From assembly GCF_964186585.1 (NCBI RefSeq), contig NZ_OZ075067.1:2232001-2296000 (forward strand): 64,000 bases of DNA, read 5' to 3'. Below, one piece after another: positions 15,726-24,063 of the stretch. Source of the stretch: Microbacterium sp. MM2322. GTDB lineage: Bacteria > Actinomycetota > Actinomycetes > Actinomycetales > Microbacteriaceae. The notes under the pieces were generated by a model. It searched no databases and was not told where the DNA came from. It saw nothing but the letters and a program-made list of their open reading frames with translations. The translations under genes and the position numbers were made by a program. How positions within the stretch are numbered: the first letter of the stretch is position 1; every line of letters begins with the position of its first letter.

Positions 15726-16319
15726 TCAGCCGACCCCGCGAGCCGTCAGCGCATCACCGAGGTCGTCCGCGTACCGGAGGGCGAGGACGAGGAACGGCAC
15801 CACGAAGACGCGGATGCCGCGCGCTCCCCGCGCCCGCTGGGCGGCACGCACCTCGCGTGCGAGGCGCGTGAGGGTCGGGACCGTCCCGAGCGCGACGACG
15901 AGCAGGAGTGCCGCGCGGGCGGCATCCACCCCGACGACCCGCAGCGGACGGAGCGCCCGCTCGACGACATCGAGCAGGGCGGTGACGGGCGTCGTGAGCG
16001 CGAGGAGACCCGCCAGGGCGACGGCGGCCACGATGCGTACGGTGCCGACCGTCGCGGCCTCGACGCCGAGGAAGATGCACGGGATGCCGAAGGCCACCAC
16101 GACGAGCCAACGGAGCGACCAGACCTGCCGCCCGAGTTCGCGCAGCCCCACGCCGGGGACGAGATAGCACGCGACGCAGACTCCCGCCGCGATCCCCGCC
16201 GCCGGCCATGCGGCGGGAAGGAGGGATACGCCCAGAACGAGAAGCAGGATGAGGACGGTCTGGGGACCGGCCGCCATCCGATGCCAGGGACCGGTTCCGG
16301 GTCGGTAGAGCGTCAGCAT
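15726..16319 (-). CDS. bioN: Energy-coupling factor transmembrane protein BioN
   Basis: T-component of the biotin ECF importer, which couples the ATPase BioM to the substrate-binding BioY in the membrane. The 197 residues contain about five hydrophobic segments and the CbiQ-family coupling region with an Ala-Arg-Gly type motif (AQRARGARG) that docks on the ATPase. It begins inside the end of bioM (7-nt overlap) and ends the bioYMN operon. Confidence 0.9.
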   Translation of the reverse strand: MLTLYRPGTGPWHRMAAGPQTVLILLLVLGVSLLPAAWPAAGIAAGVCVACYLVPGVGLRELGRQVWSLRWLVVVAFGIPCIFLGVEAATVGTVRIVAAVALAGLLALTTPVTALLDVVERALRPLRVVGVDAARAALLLVVALGTVPTLTRLAREVRAAQRARGARGIRVFVVPFLVLALRYADDLGDALTARGVG

Positions 16320-17002
16320 CGCCAGGTCGCGGCGTGCGCGGCCACGACCTCCGCGGCCTCCCCCACCTGCGCGACGCGCCCCTCGTGCATCCGGACCGCG
16401 ACGTCGCAGCGCGCGGCGAGATCAAGGTCGTGCGTCACGACCAGGAGGCGATGGCCGGTCTCGGCGAGCAGGTGCCCCGAGACGACGTGGGCGTTTCGTC
16501 CGTCGAGGAATGCCGTCGGCTCGTCGGCGACGACGAGGTCCGGCTCGCGGATGAACGCACCGCACAGCGCGAGAAGCTGCTTCTGTCCACCGGAGAGCTC
16601 GTAGGCCGGACGATCGGCGAGATCTCCGAGCCCGAACCGGTCGAGCGCAGCGGCGACGCGGGCGTCGCGATCGGCGCGTGACAGTCGGTCGGCGCGGAGC
16701 GAGAACGCGACGTCCTCGGCGACCGTCGGCATGATGATCTGGGCGTCGGGGTTGCTGAAGACGATCGCGGTGCGGCGGCGGAGAGCTGCCGCATCCCTCA
16801 CCGCATCGAGGCCGAACACCTCGACCGTCCCCGCCGTGGGGCGCACCAGTCCGCCGATCACGCGGGCGAGCGTGGACTTCCCGGACCCGTTGTCGCCGAC
16901 GACGGCAACGGTCCGGGCGTCGAGGGCGAGGTCGATGCCCCGGAGAACGTCGACATCCGCGAGGCGCACCGACACACCGGTGAGTCGGAGGGCGCTGATC
17001 AC
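16313..17002 (-). CDS. bioM: Biotin ECF transporter ATPase BioM
   Basis: ABC ATPase that powers biotin uptake. Of the 229 residues, 36-44 are Walker A (GDNGSGKST), the Q-loop region is FSNPDAQIIM, the signature is LSGGQKQLLAL, Walker B ends LVVADEPTAFLD, and the H-loop is VVTHD. The Q-loop sequence SNPDxQI is typical of ECF ATPases. The ATG overlaps the bioY stop by 4 nt and the 3' end overlaps bioN, so the three genes are tightly coupled. Confidence 0.94.
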   Translation of the reverse strand: MISALRLTGVSVRLADVDVLRGIDLALDARTVAVVGDNGSGKSTLARVIGGLVRPTAGTVEVFGLDAVRDAAALRRRTAIVFSNPDAQIIMPTVAEDVAFSLRADRLSRADRDARVAAALDRFGLGDLADRPAYELSGGQKQLLALCGAFIREPDLVVADEPTAFLDGRNAHVVSGHLLAETGHRLLVVTHDLDLAARCDVAVRMHEGRVAQVGEAAEVVAAHAATWRC

Positions 17003-17625
17003 CGGGACTGCGCCGCCTCACGAGGAACGTTCGCGGCGCGGGGACCCCATGTGCGACGGAACGCCCGCGGGTAGCCGCGGACGAGCGCGCCGACGACGAC
17101 GGTCGCCACGACGGCCTTCGCGAGGTCGCCCGGCACGAAGGCGAGGTTCGCGACGAGCGCCTGGTCGACGCCGATGCGCATGACGAGACTCTGCAGCGGG
17201 ATGCCGCAGGCGTAGACGACCACCACTCCCCCTATGAGGACGCCCGCGAACGTGCGCCACCACACCGGTCGCCGCCCGCCGAGATGCACGATAGCCCCGA
17301 TGACGACGGCTCCGACGAGCCAGCCGATCAGGTAGCCCGCGGTCGGTCCGACGAACACGCCCGCTCCCCCGCGGCCGCCTGCCAGGAGCGGAAGCCCGAT
17401 AGCGACGAGGGCGAGGAGCGTGCCGACGGAGACGGCACCGACGACGGGGCCGAGCACCGCTCCGGCGAGCATGACGCCCAACGTCTGTGCGGTGATCGGG
17501 ACGCCGCCGAAGACGGAGAACGATCCCGGCAGACCGAGGACCGCGATGACGCCGGCGAAGATGGCGGCGCGAGCGAGGTCGGTCGTGTCGAGTCGGGGGG
17601 AACCGGCGGGGCGCGGGTGGGTCAT
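16999..17625 (-). CDS. bioY: Biotin substrate-binding membrane protein BioY
   Basis: S-component that captures biotin at the cell surface. The 208-residue product has six hydrophobic helices and the family signature VPITAQTLGVMLAGAVLGP, plus GPTAGYLIGW. The ATG at 17623-17625 is supported by AGGAGG 5 nt upstream and by the position just downstream of the operators; an upstream in-frame start would run through the regulatory region. It heads bioY-bioM-bioN and diverges from the TetR-family regulator, with two palindromic operators between. Confidence 0.95.
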   Translation of the reverse strand: MTHPRPAGSPRLDTTDLARAAIFAGVIAVLGLPGSFSVFGGVPITAQTLGVMLAGAVLGPVVGAVSVGTLLALVAIGLPLLAGGRGGAGVFVGPTAGYLIGWLVGAVVIGAIVHLGGRRPVWWRTFAGVLIGGVVVVYACGIPLQSLVMRIGVDQALVANLAFVPGDLAKAVVATVVVGALVRGYPRAFRRTWGPRAANVPREAAQSR

Positions 17626-17635
17626 GACATCCTCC

Positions 17636-17663
17636 TGAACAGCGTTCACGTGAACACCGTTCA
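17636..17663. promoter_or_regulatory. Tandem BioQ operators
   Basis: Two copies of TGAAC-N3-GTTCA lie at 17636-17648 and 17651-17663, separated by 2 nt, so the whole block is itself almost a perfect palindrome centred on GTTCACGTGAAC. This closely matches the TGAAC-N3-GTTAC site I recall for the corynebacterial biotin repressor BioQ. The block lies between bioY and the TetR gene, where binding could silence both. Confidence 0.8.
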
Positions 17664-17665
17664 GG

Positions 17666-17673
17666 TAGGCTAA
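17666..17673. promoter_or_regulatory. Overlapping divergent -10 boxes for bioQ and bioYMN
   Basis: On the plus strand TAGGCT (17666-17671) is 6 nt from the bioQ ATG, a leaderless arrangement. On the minus strand the same bases read TAGCCT (17668-17673), a -10 for bioY that would start transcription within the operator block. No good -35 is evident. Confidence 0.5.
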
Positions 17674-17677
17674 CGCC

Positions 17678-18313
17678 ATGTCTCCGAACGAGCCAAACCC
17701 GGCATCCCGAGCGCCCCGACGGACGAAGGACGACGTCGTCGACGCCGCACTGAGCCTCCTCGACCGCGTCGGCCTCCCCGACCTGTCGATGCGGCGGCTC
17801 GCCGACGATCTCGGGATCCAGCCGAGCGCGATCTACTGGCACGTCGCGAGCAAGCAGGAACTGCTCGCGGCCGTGAGCGGACGCATCCTCGCACCCGTCG
17901 TCCTGCGCCCCGGCGACCCTTCCGACCTCGCCGGGGCGGCCGTCGCACTCGGTCATCGATTGCACGACCGACTTCTCGCCCATCGCGACGGCGCCGAGGT
18001 CGTCTCGAGCTCGCTGGCACTCGGCCTGACCCCCTCACCACTCCACGACGCGCTCGCGGAGCTCGACGACTCCCCCGCGGCGCGCGTGGTCGCCGACGCC
18101 GTGACCCACTACGTCGTCGGGTTCACCTTCCACGAACAGCAGCGCCGATCAGCGGATGCCTGGGGCACCGCCGCATCCGCGGTATCGCTCACCGCGGCAT
18201 CCTTCACAGACACCGGGGACGACGGGTTCGTGGCCGCCCTCGAACTCATCGCGGGCGGCATCGGGTCGTGGCGGACCGGCGCGCAGGCTACGAAAACCAC
18301 GGGACCGCGCTGA
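17678..18313 (+). CDS. bioQ: TetR-family repressor, probable biotin regulator BioQ
   Basis: A 211-residue TetR-family protein. The N-terminal helix-turn-helix spans about 15-60, with DLSMRRLADDLGIQPSAIYW followed by HVASKQELL. The C-terminal half is of the tetracycline-repressor-like type (VTHYVVGFTFHEQQ). The biotin assignment comes from context: divergence from bioYMN and two TGAAC-N3-GTTCA operators in the 52-bp gap. The BirA in this window lacks a DNA-binding domain, so a separate biotin regulator is expected. Its last 26 nt overlap the end of the opposing hypothetical gene. Confidence 0.82.
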   Translation: MSPNEPNPASRAPRRTKDDVVDAALSLLDRVGLPDLSMRRLADDLGIQPSAIYWHVASKQELLAAVSGRILAPVVLRPGDPSDLAGAAVALGHRLHDRLLAHRDGAEVVSSSLALGLTPSPLHDALAELDDSPAARVVADAVTHYVVGFTFHEQQRRSADAWGTAASAVSLTAASFTDTGDDGFVAALELIAGGIGSWRTGAQATKTTGPR

Positions 18314-18806
18314 GCTGCGCGCGACCCTCATCGCCCGACGGGCTGATCGTGAGGGTGTATCGCGAGTCACCGTCGGCCTGCCGGAGGCAGACGCGATGCC
18401 ACCCCTCGGCGACGGGAAGGCGGATCGAATCCGGCGCGGTCGGTCCTTCGTCGTCGAACTGGGCGGCCATCGTCAACTGCGTGTAGTCCGTGCTCCACAG
18501 GCCGCCGGGGCCGACGTGCATCACGCCAGCCGCCTCGCGGGACACGGAATCCTCGACACCGGCGTCCGCAACCACGACCGCGTCGGCATCGTCCGGGCCC
18601 GGATAGGCGACGAACAGCGATCCCGCATTCATCTGTGCAACGAAGTGGGTGAGGAGTTGGTCGAACTCCCAATCCTCGTCGACGAACCCTCGGTACGCAT
18701 CGGGCGCGACGAGACAGAAGAATCCGTCCTCGTCGACGCGCAAGACAGCGGCATCTCCCATGGGGTCACCGTAGTGGCCGACGGACACGAGCCGACCGTC
18801 TGACAC
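18288..18806 (-). CDS. Hypothetical protein
   Basis: A 172-residue acidic, probably soluble protein starting at GTG (VSDGRLVSVGHYG). It has no signal peptide, membrane segment or recognised motif. The sequence is a mix of beta-like stretches (DGFFCLVAPDAY, GSLFVAYPGPDD, RYTLTISPSG), suggesting a compact all-beta or alpha-beta fold. It converges on bioQ with a 26-nt tail overlap and diverges from the zincin-like gene across 36 bp. I do not recognise a family. Confidence 0.65.
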   Translation of the reverse strand: MSDGRLVSVGHYGDPMGDAAVLRVDEDGFFCLVAPDAYRGFVDEDWEFDQLLTHFVAQMNAGSLFVAYPGPDDADAVVVADAGVEDSVSREAAGVMHVGPGGLWSTDYTQLTMAAQFDDEGPTAPDSIRLPVAEGWHRVCLRQADGDSRYTLTISPSGDEGRAQLSAVPWFS

Positions 18807-18810
18807 GACC

Positions 18811-18816
18811 TAGGAT
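18811..18816 (+). promoter_or_regulatory. -10 box for the mini-ORF and zincin-like gene
   Basis: TAGGAT followed by exactly 6 nt and the ATG at 18823. The spacing matches the other leaderless starts in this window and points to the mini-ORF, not the main gene, as the first translated frame. Confidence 0.5.
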
Positions 18817-18822
18817 GGCGAC

Positions 18823-18846
18823 ATGCTCAGCAAGGTGGATCCGTGA
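18823..18846 (+). CDS. Candidate 7-codon leaderless leader peptide
   Basis: ATG CTC AGC AAG GTG GAT CCG TGA encodes MLSKVDP. The ATG is 6 nt after a TAGGAT -10 box, where a leaderless start would fall. The TGA overlaps the GTG start of the next gene (GTGA, 18843-18846), the usual signature of translational coupling. The AAGGTGG inside it can also serve as ribosome-binding site for the downstream gene. Translation of the peptide is inference from position. Confidence 0.4.
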   Translation: MLSKVDP

Positions 18847-19265
18847 GGCGGCGCGCACGCACGATCGCCCGCCCCGACCGCCACGGACGGCACGGGCGCC
18901 TCGACCGCAGCTCCGTCGTCCGACCGCCGCTCCCCGCGATCGAGACACGTGCCGAGAAGTTCGACCTCACGGTGACGACGGCTGTCGAGTTCCTGCGGAG
19001 CGCGTGGCCGGAACTGCGTGAGGTCCGGTTCGACATCGGATGGATGCCGGATGCCGCGGACGACGACGGCATCCCGCGCTGGGAGGTCCAGAGCGAACAG
19101 AAGCGCATCATCCTGTTCCGCCTGCCCATCGAACGCCTCGCGCGACTCCACCACACCGACGATCTGCACCGGCGGATGATGATCGAGAGCTGTGTCTTCC
19201 GGGCCGCCGCCGAGTACCTCGACCGCGACCCCTGGGACCTCGGACCCGACCGCTTCCGCTTCTGA
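18843..19265 (+). CDS. Zincin-like metallopeptidase-family protein without HExxH
   Basis: A 140-residue protein matching the small actinobacterial 'metallopeptidase family' found beside DUF3499. It has a basic N-terminus (RRRARTIARPDRHGRHG), then TRAEKFDLTVTTAVEFLR and a beta hairpin region with VRFDIGWMPD and RIILFRLPIE. Where active zincins carry HExxH the sequence reads MMIESCVFRAAAEYL, so zinc-dependent catalysis looks lost; close actinobacterial relatives also appear to lack it, as I recall. The start is the GTG at 18843, coupled to the upstream mini-ORF. Confidence 0.72.
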   Translation: MRRRARTIARPDRHGRHGRLDRSSVVRPPLPAIETRAEKFDLTVTTAVEFLRSAWPELREVRFDIGWMPDAADDDGIPRWEVQSEQKRIILFRLPIERLARLHHTDDLHRRMMIESCVFRAAAEYLDRDPWDLGPDRFRF

Positions 19266-19289
19266 CCGCCCCCGCGTCGAGGCGTTGAC

Positions 19290-20678
19290 TCAGCGCGGGC
19301 GGACCACGACGGGAGCAGCGGCGGCGTCGGCCGGGACGACCGCATAGCCGGCGATCGCGTCGGGCGCCGTGAAGGTCACGCCGGCTCGGAGAGTCCCGCC
19401 GGCGGGATCGAGGCGGTAGAGCTCCCCGGCACGGAGATCGACCGACACCGACCCGCCCGCAGGGACGCGGACCTCCCGCGGATCACCCGCACCGGCGCCG
19501 TCCGTGAGGACCGCGGCGACCTCCTGGCCGCCCGGGTTCACGAGGGCGAGCTGCGGCGACGGCCCGTCCGCGACCGCGACGAGGGTGGGGACCCGGATGT
19601 CGTCGGCCGTTCCGTACCAGGCGAAGTCGGACCCGGCATCCGCCCCCGTCGAGGTGTGCACGGAGGCGATCACGGGAGCACCGGAATCGACGTCGACGCG
19701 GTACCGCCCTTCGGGCAGCGTGTTGATGTCGACCTCGATAGGGACCCCGGCGGTGAGGTCGAGGTCCGGGAACGACGCCGCCACCGTGGACCCGCCGACC
19801 GGCGTGACCGAGACGGTCGCCGTCGTGTCGTCGGAGGGCGCGAGTAGACGCACCATGGTGTCGGTCGGTTCGTCTCCGCCGCCGACCGCCGAGAATGCGG
19901 GGATCGTCTGCTGCGCGCGAGGCAGACCGGTCGCACCGCCCTGATCGACACCGACGGGGACGAGCGTGCGAGTGAGGGTCGATTGGAGCACCGCCTGCAC
20001 GGGCGCCTGGGTGGCGGAGACCAGCACGACGGGGCTCGCCTCGCCGAGAGCGAGCGCGGCCAGCGGCACGATCCGCTGCTCCCCCGCAGGCACCAGGATG
20101 TTCGAGCCGGCATCGGGGGTCACCCGGCCAGCCGAGGCGAAGACGGTCAGGTCGACACGGGCGGCGACGTCCCCGGGGTTCGAGAGGACGACGAGGTCTG
20201 ATGCTCCCGTCAGACCGCTTCCGGCCGAGAGCCACGTCTCCATCGCCGGGGGCGTGCACGCCGAAGCGGCGAATCCGGCGAGGTCGTCCGCGGCGACGCG
20301 GGCGGATCCGGCCGCGGCGAGATCCGTCCGCATCCGATCCACCGGTTCGGCGGAGAACGATGCGACCGGCGGGGCTCCGCTCACCCCCGAGGCGATCTCC
20401 CCGGCGATGGCTGCAGGCGCTCCCGCGGCGGTCCCCGACACGACCTTCTGAGGAGCCGCGACCTGCACGGCGGCAACATCCTCGGCGTCGCGACCGGCGG
20501 CGAGCAACGGGCCCGCGCAGGAGAGGACGGATGTCGCAGCCTCCGGCCGCGTCGTGATCGAGAGCGTCGACCGCTCGACGGAGGGCAGTGGAGTGGTCAC
20601 GACGAAGAATGTCCCCGCCACGACGAGGAGGCTGACAGCAGCCCCGACGCCGCGGCCGATGCGGCGGGCGGTGGTCAC
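19290..20678 (-). CDS. DUF5719 family secreted/membrane-anchored protein
   Basis: A 462-residue protein with one N-terminal hydrophobic segment (about 10-28, GVGAAVSLLVVAGTFFVV) acting as signal or anchor, followed by an extracytoplasmic region of repeated beta-strand modules such as DLVVLSNPGDVAARVDLTVF and QLALVNPGGQEVAAVL. The pattern fits DUF5719, an actinobacterial family coded next to a giant membrane glycosyltransferase. Its start overlaps the end of that gene by 4 nt, so the two proteins probably work together at the envelope. The molecular role is unknown. Confidence 0.8.
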   Translation of the reverse strand: MTTARRIGRGVGAAVSLLVVAGTFFVVTTPLPSVERSTLSITTRPEAATSVLSCAGPLLAAGRDAEDVAAVQVAAPQKVVSGTAAGAPAAIAGEIASGVSGAPPVASFSAEPVDRMRTDLAAAGSARVAADDLAGFAASACTPPAMETWLSAGSGLTGASDLVVLSNPGDVAARVDLTVFASAGRVTPDAGSNILVPAGEQRIVPLAALALGEASPVVLVSATQAPVQAVLQSTLTRTLVPVGVDQGGATGLPRAQQTIPAFSAVGGGDEPTDTMVRLLAPSDDTTATVSVTPVGGSTVAASFPDLDLTAGVPIEVDINTLPEGRYRVDVDSGAPVIASVHTSTGADAGSDFAWYGTADDIRVPTLVAVADGPSPQLALVNPGGQEVAAVLTDGAGAGDPREVRVPAGGSVSVDLRAGELYRLDPAGGTLRAGVTFTAPDAIAGYAVVPADAAAAPVVVRPR

Positions 20679-23536
20679 GAGCGGCTCCTCTCTGCGACAA
20701 GGGCGTTCCGCTCCCCGACGATGCGAGGGTGGCGCCGTCCGGCACGCAGGCTCGCTCGCGTGGGCACGGCGAGCAGCAATGCGATCGCGATGACGCCGAG
20801 CTGAAGGAGGGCCACCCGGATCGAGTGCGGCCCGGACGCATCGTCCACGGTGCGCTCGGCGATCGATCCCTTCACGCTCCAGAGGACGCCGCGGGCGGTT
20901 TCGCCGACGCTCACGAGGTCGGCGCGCTGGTTGAGGAGCGTCTGGGCGCCGAGCCGCCCCGCGCGTGCGAGGTCGCTCTCGCGGGGGGCCTCCTCGAGCA
21001 GGACGTACGCGATGCCGTGTCGGGCGAGGTCGGCGACCACGTCGCCCGTCGCGGTCGAGACGAGGTCCGCGGTCACGTGCGCGAGCTCGCGGTCGCCGGC
21101 GGTGAGCTCAGGACGCGCGGACTGCAGCGTCGTCTGCCCGCCGAGCGTCTCGCTGGCTCCCCACACCACCGATGCCGAATAGGCGGCATCCGGTTGCACC
21201 GTGAGGACGAGCGTCGCGGTCTGCTCGCCGTCCCGCTCCCCTTCGCTGCCGGCGGTCTGAACGTAGGCGGGGAGGGTGCTCGTCGGCCCATCTGTCAGTG
21301 CGGAGTCACCGCGGACCACGGCCGTGAGGGCGGGGACGGCGCCGACGGCGAGGAAGGCGATGACGAGGGACGCCGCGACGGGGACGAGCGCGTCGACGCG
21401 GCGCAGTCCGTCGAGCCCGGTGACGGCGGCGAGGACGAGGCCCGCCCAGGCGAGGGAGAGAGCAGTACCGGGCCAGATCGCGACCGGCCCCGACATCCCT
21501 GCCGTGAGCGCGACTCCCGAACCCAGGACAGCCGTCGCCACGCCGAGGGCGGTGGCCACGAGCGCAACGGATGCCGGGAGCAGGCGCCCGAGGATCGGGC
21601 CGAGGAGCGCGAGCAGCACGACGGGCGCGGTGAAAGCGGCGACCCACCAGGCCCGCCCGTCCTCGCCGAGGAACTGCGTCCAGCCGACGCCGTCCGTCGA
21701 GGGATAGCCGAAGGCGAAGAGGATCTTCGGCAGGAGGCCGTCGGGGCTTCCCCCCACGGCGAGCGGGCGCCCCGGGTCGGCGAAGATCGCCAGCGGGTCA
21801 CCGAGGGTGACGTGGTACCAGCTGAGAGGCGCGAAGATCGCGATCGAGGGGATGACGAGCCACGCGACCCGCCCCACTCCCCGCCCGCGTCGCGCGGAAA
21901 GCACGAGGACCAGGGAGATCAGCCACAGGACGATGAGCGCCGGGGCGAGCGAGGGCGCGCATGCGAGGACCACCACGAGGATGATCGAAGCCAGCCCGGC
22001 ACTGCTCCACGAACGTCGCGCGGCCGCAGCCGTGTAGACGAGCCACGGGAGTGCGAGGTGGAGGATGACCGCGGTCGGTCGACCTTCGATCAGCGCCGCG
22101 AGGAACATCGGCGCCACCGCCCACGCGAACGCCGCAGCACAGCGCAGGACGGAGCGTTCGGTGACGCGGGTAGCGGCGAACCATCCGCCGAGGGCAGCGA
22201 GCGGAAGGGCGAGCAGCCACAGGATCACCAGGGCGCGGGAGGGCGCGAGCGGCCAGAGGGAACCGATCAACGCCACCACCGACGCGAACGGATCGGCGGG
22301 GCCGACCGTGTCCCAGCCGAGCGCGCGGGGGCCGTAGGCGGCATCCGTCCACAGCGCGACGATTCCGCTTCGGAGCGGCGCGAGCCCGCCACCACCGAGC
22401 ACGGGCCAGGCCAGCAGAGCCCCGAACGAGAGCATCGAGGTGGCGAGCGCGCCGAGGACCACCCAGGCGCCGCCGCCACTGAAGAACCGGAGTTCCTCGC
22501 GCGGTGCCGCCGCGGCATCCGCTTCGTCTTCGAGTCGCTCCCGGAGGTCGCGACGACCGATGCGGAGTTGCGCGAGCGAGAGCCAGGACGCCGCCCGATT
22601 GCGGCGGATCGTGCGACGGGCGCGGACCACGGCGGCGACCGCGAGGAGTACGGAGAACGAGGCGGCCCACTCGGGGCCGATGCGCCCGGGGTTCTTCGCC
22701 ACGAGGTGGCCGAGCGTGCGCCACAGGGCGAGAGGGAGCAGAGCCAACCAGTGGAACGGCACGGCTGGGGCGGGAGCGTAGACGAGGCGCCGGTGGAGCT
22801 GCGCCTTCCGCTCCGCGTACAAGCGACGACCCCGCGCGCCGGCGGAGAGACCCGCGGGAGCCCCGGCGACACCGTCACCGGCCACGGCGACCAGCGCGGT
22901 CGGAGTGAGGGCGACGCGCCCACCCGCCAATCGTGCCCGGATGCCGAGGTCCAGCCCTTCGTCTGCGCCGGCGAGACCGGGGTCGACCCCTGCGAGAGCA
23001 CTCCACACCTGGGTGCGGACGAGCACGCCGCGGATGTCGGATCCGAGGACATCCTCGCCGGTGTCGTGTTGGCCCTGATCGAGCTCGCCGTCCGCGAGGC
23101 CGACGGTGCGTCCCGTGTGGGTCATCGTCACCCCGAGCGACACGATCCGGCTGGGGTCGTCCCACGAGACGAGCTTCGGCGCGGCGAGAGCGACCGAGGG
23201 CGCGGTCTCGAGTGCTCCGGCGAGGCGTGCGAGGGCGTCCGGGGCGGGAGCAGTGTCCTGGGCGAGGAGCCAGACGGCATCGCCCGTGATCCGGCGGCTC
23301 GCGAGGCGGAGGGCGTCGGCGAAGCTGGTGCCGCGCCCGGCGACGATCACGGCTTCTGCGCCGGATTCGGACGCGAGCTTCTTCAGCTTCTCGTCGGGTC
23401 CGCAGAGGACGACGGTGAGCACGTCGGCGCGCCGCGTCTGGGCGGCGAGCGCGCGCAGCGTGCGGCTCAGATGGAGATCCGTGGGGCCGCGTCCGTGGGG
23501 GCGGACGACGAGGATCGCGTGTACTCGGGCGGGCAT
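20675..23536 (-). CDS. Giant membrane glycosyltransferase, family 2
   Basis: A 953-residue protein. Residues about 1-240 form a GT2 domain with a degenerate nucleotide-sugar site (WLLAQDTAP in place of a clear DxD, then VLGSDIRGVLVRTQVW and GADEGLDLGIRARLAG). About a dozen membrane segments follow between roughly 265 and 760, and an extracytoplasmic tail precedes a final helix near 915. The architecture suits a transferase working on a lipid-linked acceptor at the outer face. It is paired with DUF5719 downstream and lies next to whiB2, as in other actinobacteria. A TAGGCT box at 23546-23551 is 9 nt from the ATG. Confidence 0.85.
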   Translation of the reverse strand: MPARVHAILVVRPHGRGPTDLHLSRTLRALAAQTRRADVLTVVLCGPDEKLKKLASESGAEAVIVAGRGTSFADALRLASRRITGDAVWLLAQDTAPAPDALARLAGALETAPSVALAAPKLVSWDDPSRIVSLGVTMTHTGRTVGLADGELDQGQHDTGEDVLGSDIRGVLVRTQVWSALAGVDPGLAGADEGLDLGIRARLAGGRVALTPTALVAVAGDGVAGAPAGLSAGARGRRLYAERKAQLHRRLVYAPAPAVPFHWLALLPLALWRTLGHLVAKNPGRIGPEWAASFSVLLAVAAVVRARRTIRRNRAASWLSLAQLRIGRRDLRERLEDEADAAAAPREELRFFSGGGAWVVLGALATSMLSFGALLAWPVLGGGGLAPLRSGIVALWTDAAYGPRALGWDTVGPADPFASVVALIGSLWPLAPSRALVILWLLALPLAALGGWFAATRVTERSVLRCAAAFAWAVAPMFLAALIEGRPTAVILHLALPWLVYTAAAARRSWSSAGLASIILVVVLACAPSLAPALIVLWLISLVLVLSARRGRGVGRVAWLVIPSIAIFAPLSWYHVTLGDPLAIFADPGRPLAVGGSPDGLLPKILFAFGYPSTDGVGWTQFLGEDGRAWWVAAFTAPVVLLALLGPILGRLLPASVALVATALGVATAVLGSGVALTAGMSGPVAIWPGTALSLAWAGLVLAAVTGLDGLRRVDALVPVAASLVIAFLAVGAVPALTAVVRGDSALTDGPTSTLPAYVQTAGSEGERDGEQTATLVLTVQPDAAYSASVVWGASETLGGQTTLQSARPELTAGDRELAHVTADLVSTATGDVVADLARHGIAYVLLEEAPRESDLARAGRLGAQTLLNQRADLVSVGETARGVLWSVKGSIAERTVDDASGPHSIRVALLQLGVIAIALLLAVPTRASLRAGRRHPRIVGERNALVAERSRS

Positions 23537-23602
23537 GGCCAGGTCAGCCTAGGTCGAGACCCGACCGTCGCGGGGAGGACGGACGGGGTGGCGCGGATCG
23601 CG

Positions 23603-23923
23603 TCAGGACGCGCGGCGCTTCAGCTTGCGGCGCTCACGTTCGCTGAGGCCACCCCAGATGCCGAAACGCTCATCGTTCTGCAGCGCGTATTCGAGGCATT
23701 CCCCGCGGACGTCGCAGGTCGTGCAGATCCGCTTCGCGTCGCGCGTCGATCCGCCCTTTTCCGGGAAGAAGGCTTCGGGATCGGTCTGCGCGCAGAGTGC
23801 GTCGGCCTGCCATGCGAGCGCCGTGTCCTCATCGGTGTCGATACGCCGGCGAACACCGGGGACCCCGAGGTTGACCGGGTCGACGAACCAATTCTCGGGA
23901 ACGCCGGAACGGTAACCCGTCAT
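23603..23923 (-). CDS. whiB2: WhiB2-type iron-sulfur transcription factor
   Basis: A 106-residue WhiB protein that holds a 4Fe-4S cluster and partners the primary sigma factor to control septation and cell-wall genes in actinobacteria. Cluster ligands are Cys44, Cys67, Cys70 and Cys76 (C-x22-C-x2-C-x5-C). The beta-turn motif GIWGG is at 88-92 and a basic RERRKLKRR DNA-contact tail ends the protein. The N-terminal 30 residues are an unconserved extension. A ribosome-binding site (GGTGGGAG) precedes the ATG and a strong promoter is at 23971-23999. Confidence 0.95.
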   Translation of the reverse strand: MTGYRSGVPENWFVDPVNLGVPGVRRRIDTDEDTALAWQADALCAQTDPEAFFPEKGGSTRDAKRICTTCDVRGECLEYALQNDERFGIWGGLSERERRKLKRRAS

Positions 23924-23970
23924 CTTGCTCTCCCACCTGTAGACACTGGCCGCCGTGCGGCCGATGCCTA

Positions 23971-23999
23971 ATTACACCCGTGTGATTCGCTCCGGTCAA
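23971..23999 (-). promoter_or_regulatory. Sigma-70-type promoter of whiB2
   Basis: Reading leftwards, TTGACC (23994-23999), 17 nt, TGTAAT (23971-23976): the best consensus promoter in the window. The start would fall near 23964, giving a leader of about 40 nt that can fold a GGCCG/CGGCC-type hairpin before the ribosome-binding site. Confidence 0.75.
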
Positions 24000-24063
24000 G
24001 TCGCAAATCGTAAACCCTCAACCCGACATTGAATCTTCTTGAGGCTCACGGCGTGTCGCTGCG

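Noticed and set aside
18823..18846. Frameshift joining the short frame to the zincin-like gene
   Set aside because: The downstream GTG start with its basic RRRARTIARPDRHGR opening is the expected family N-terminus, and the GTGA overlap is a normal coupling signature.
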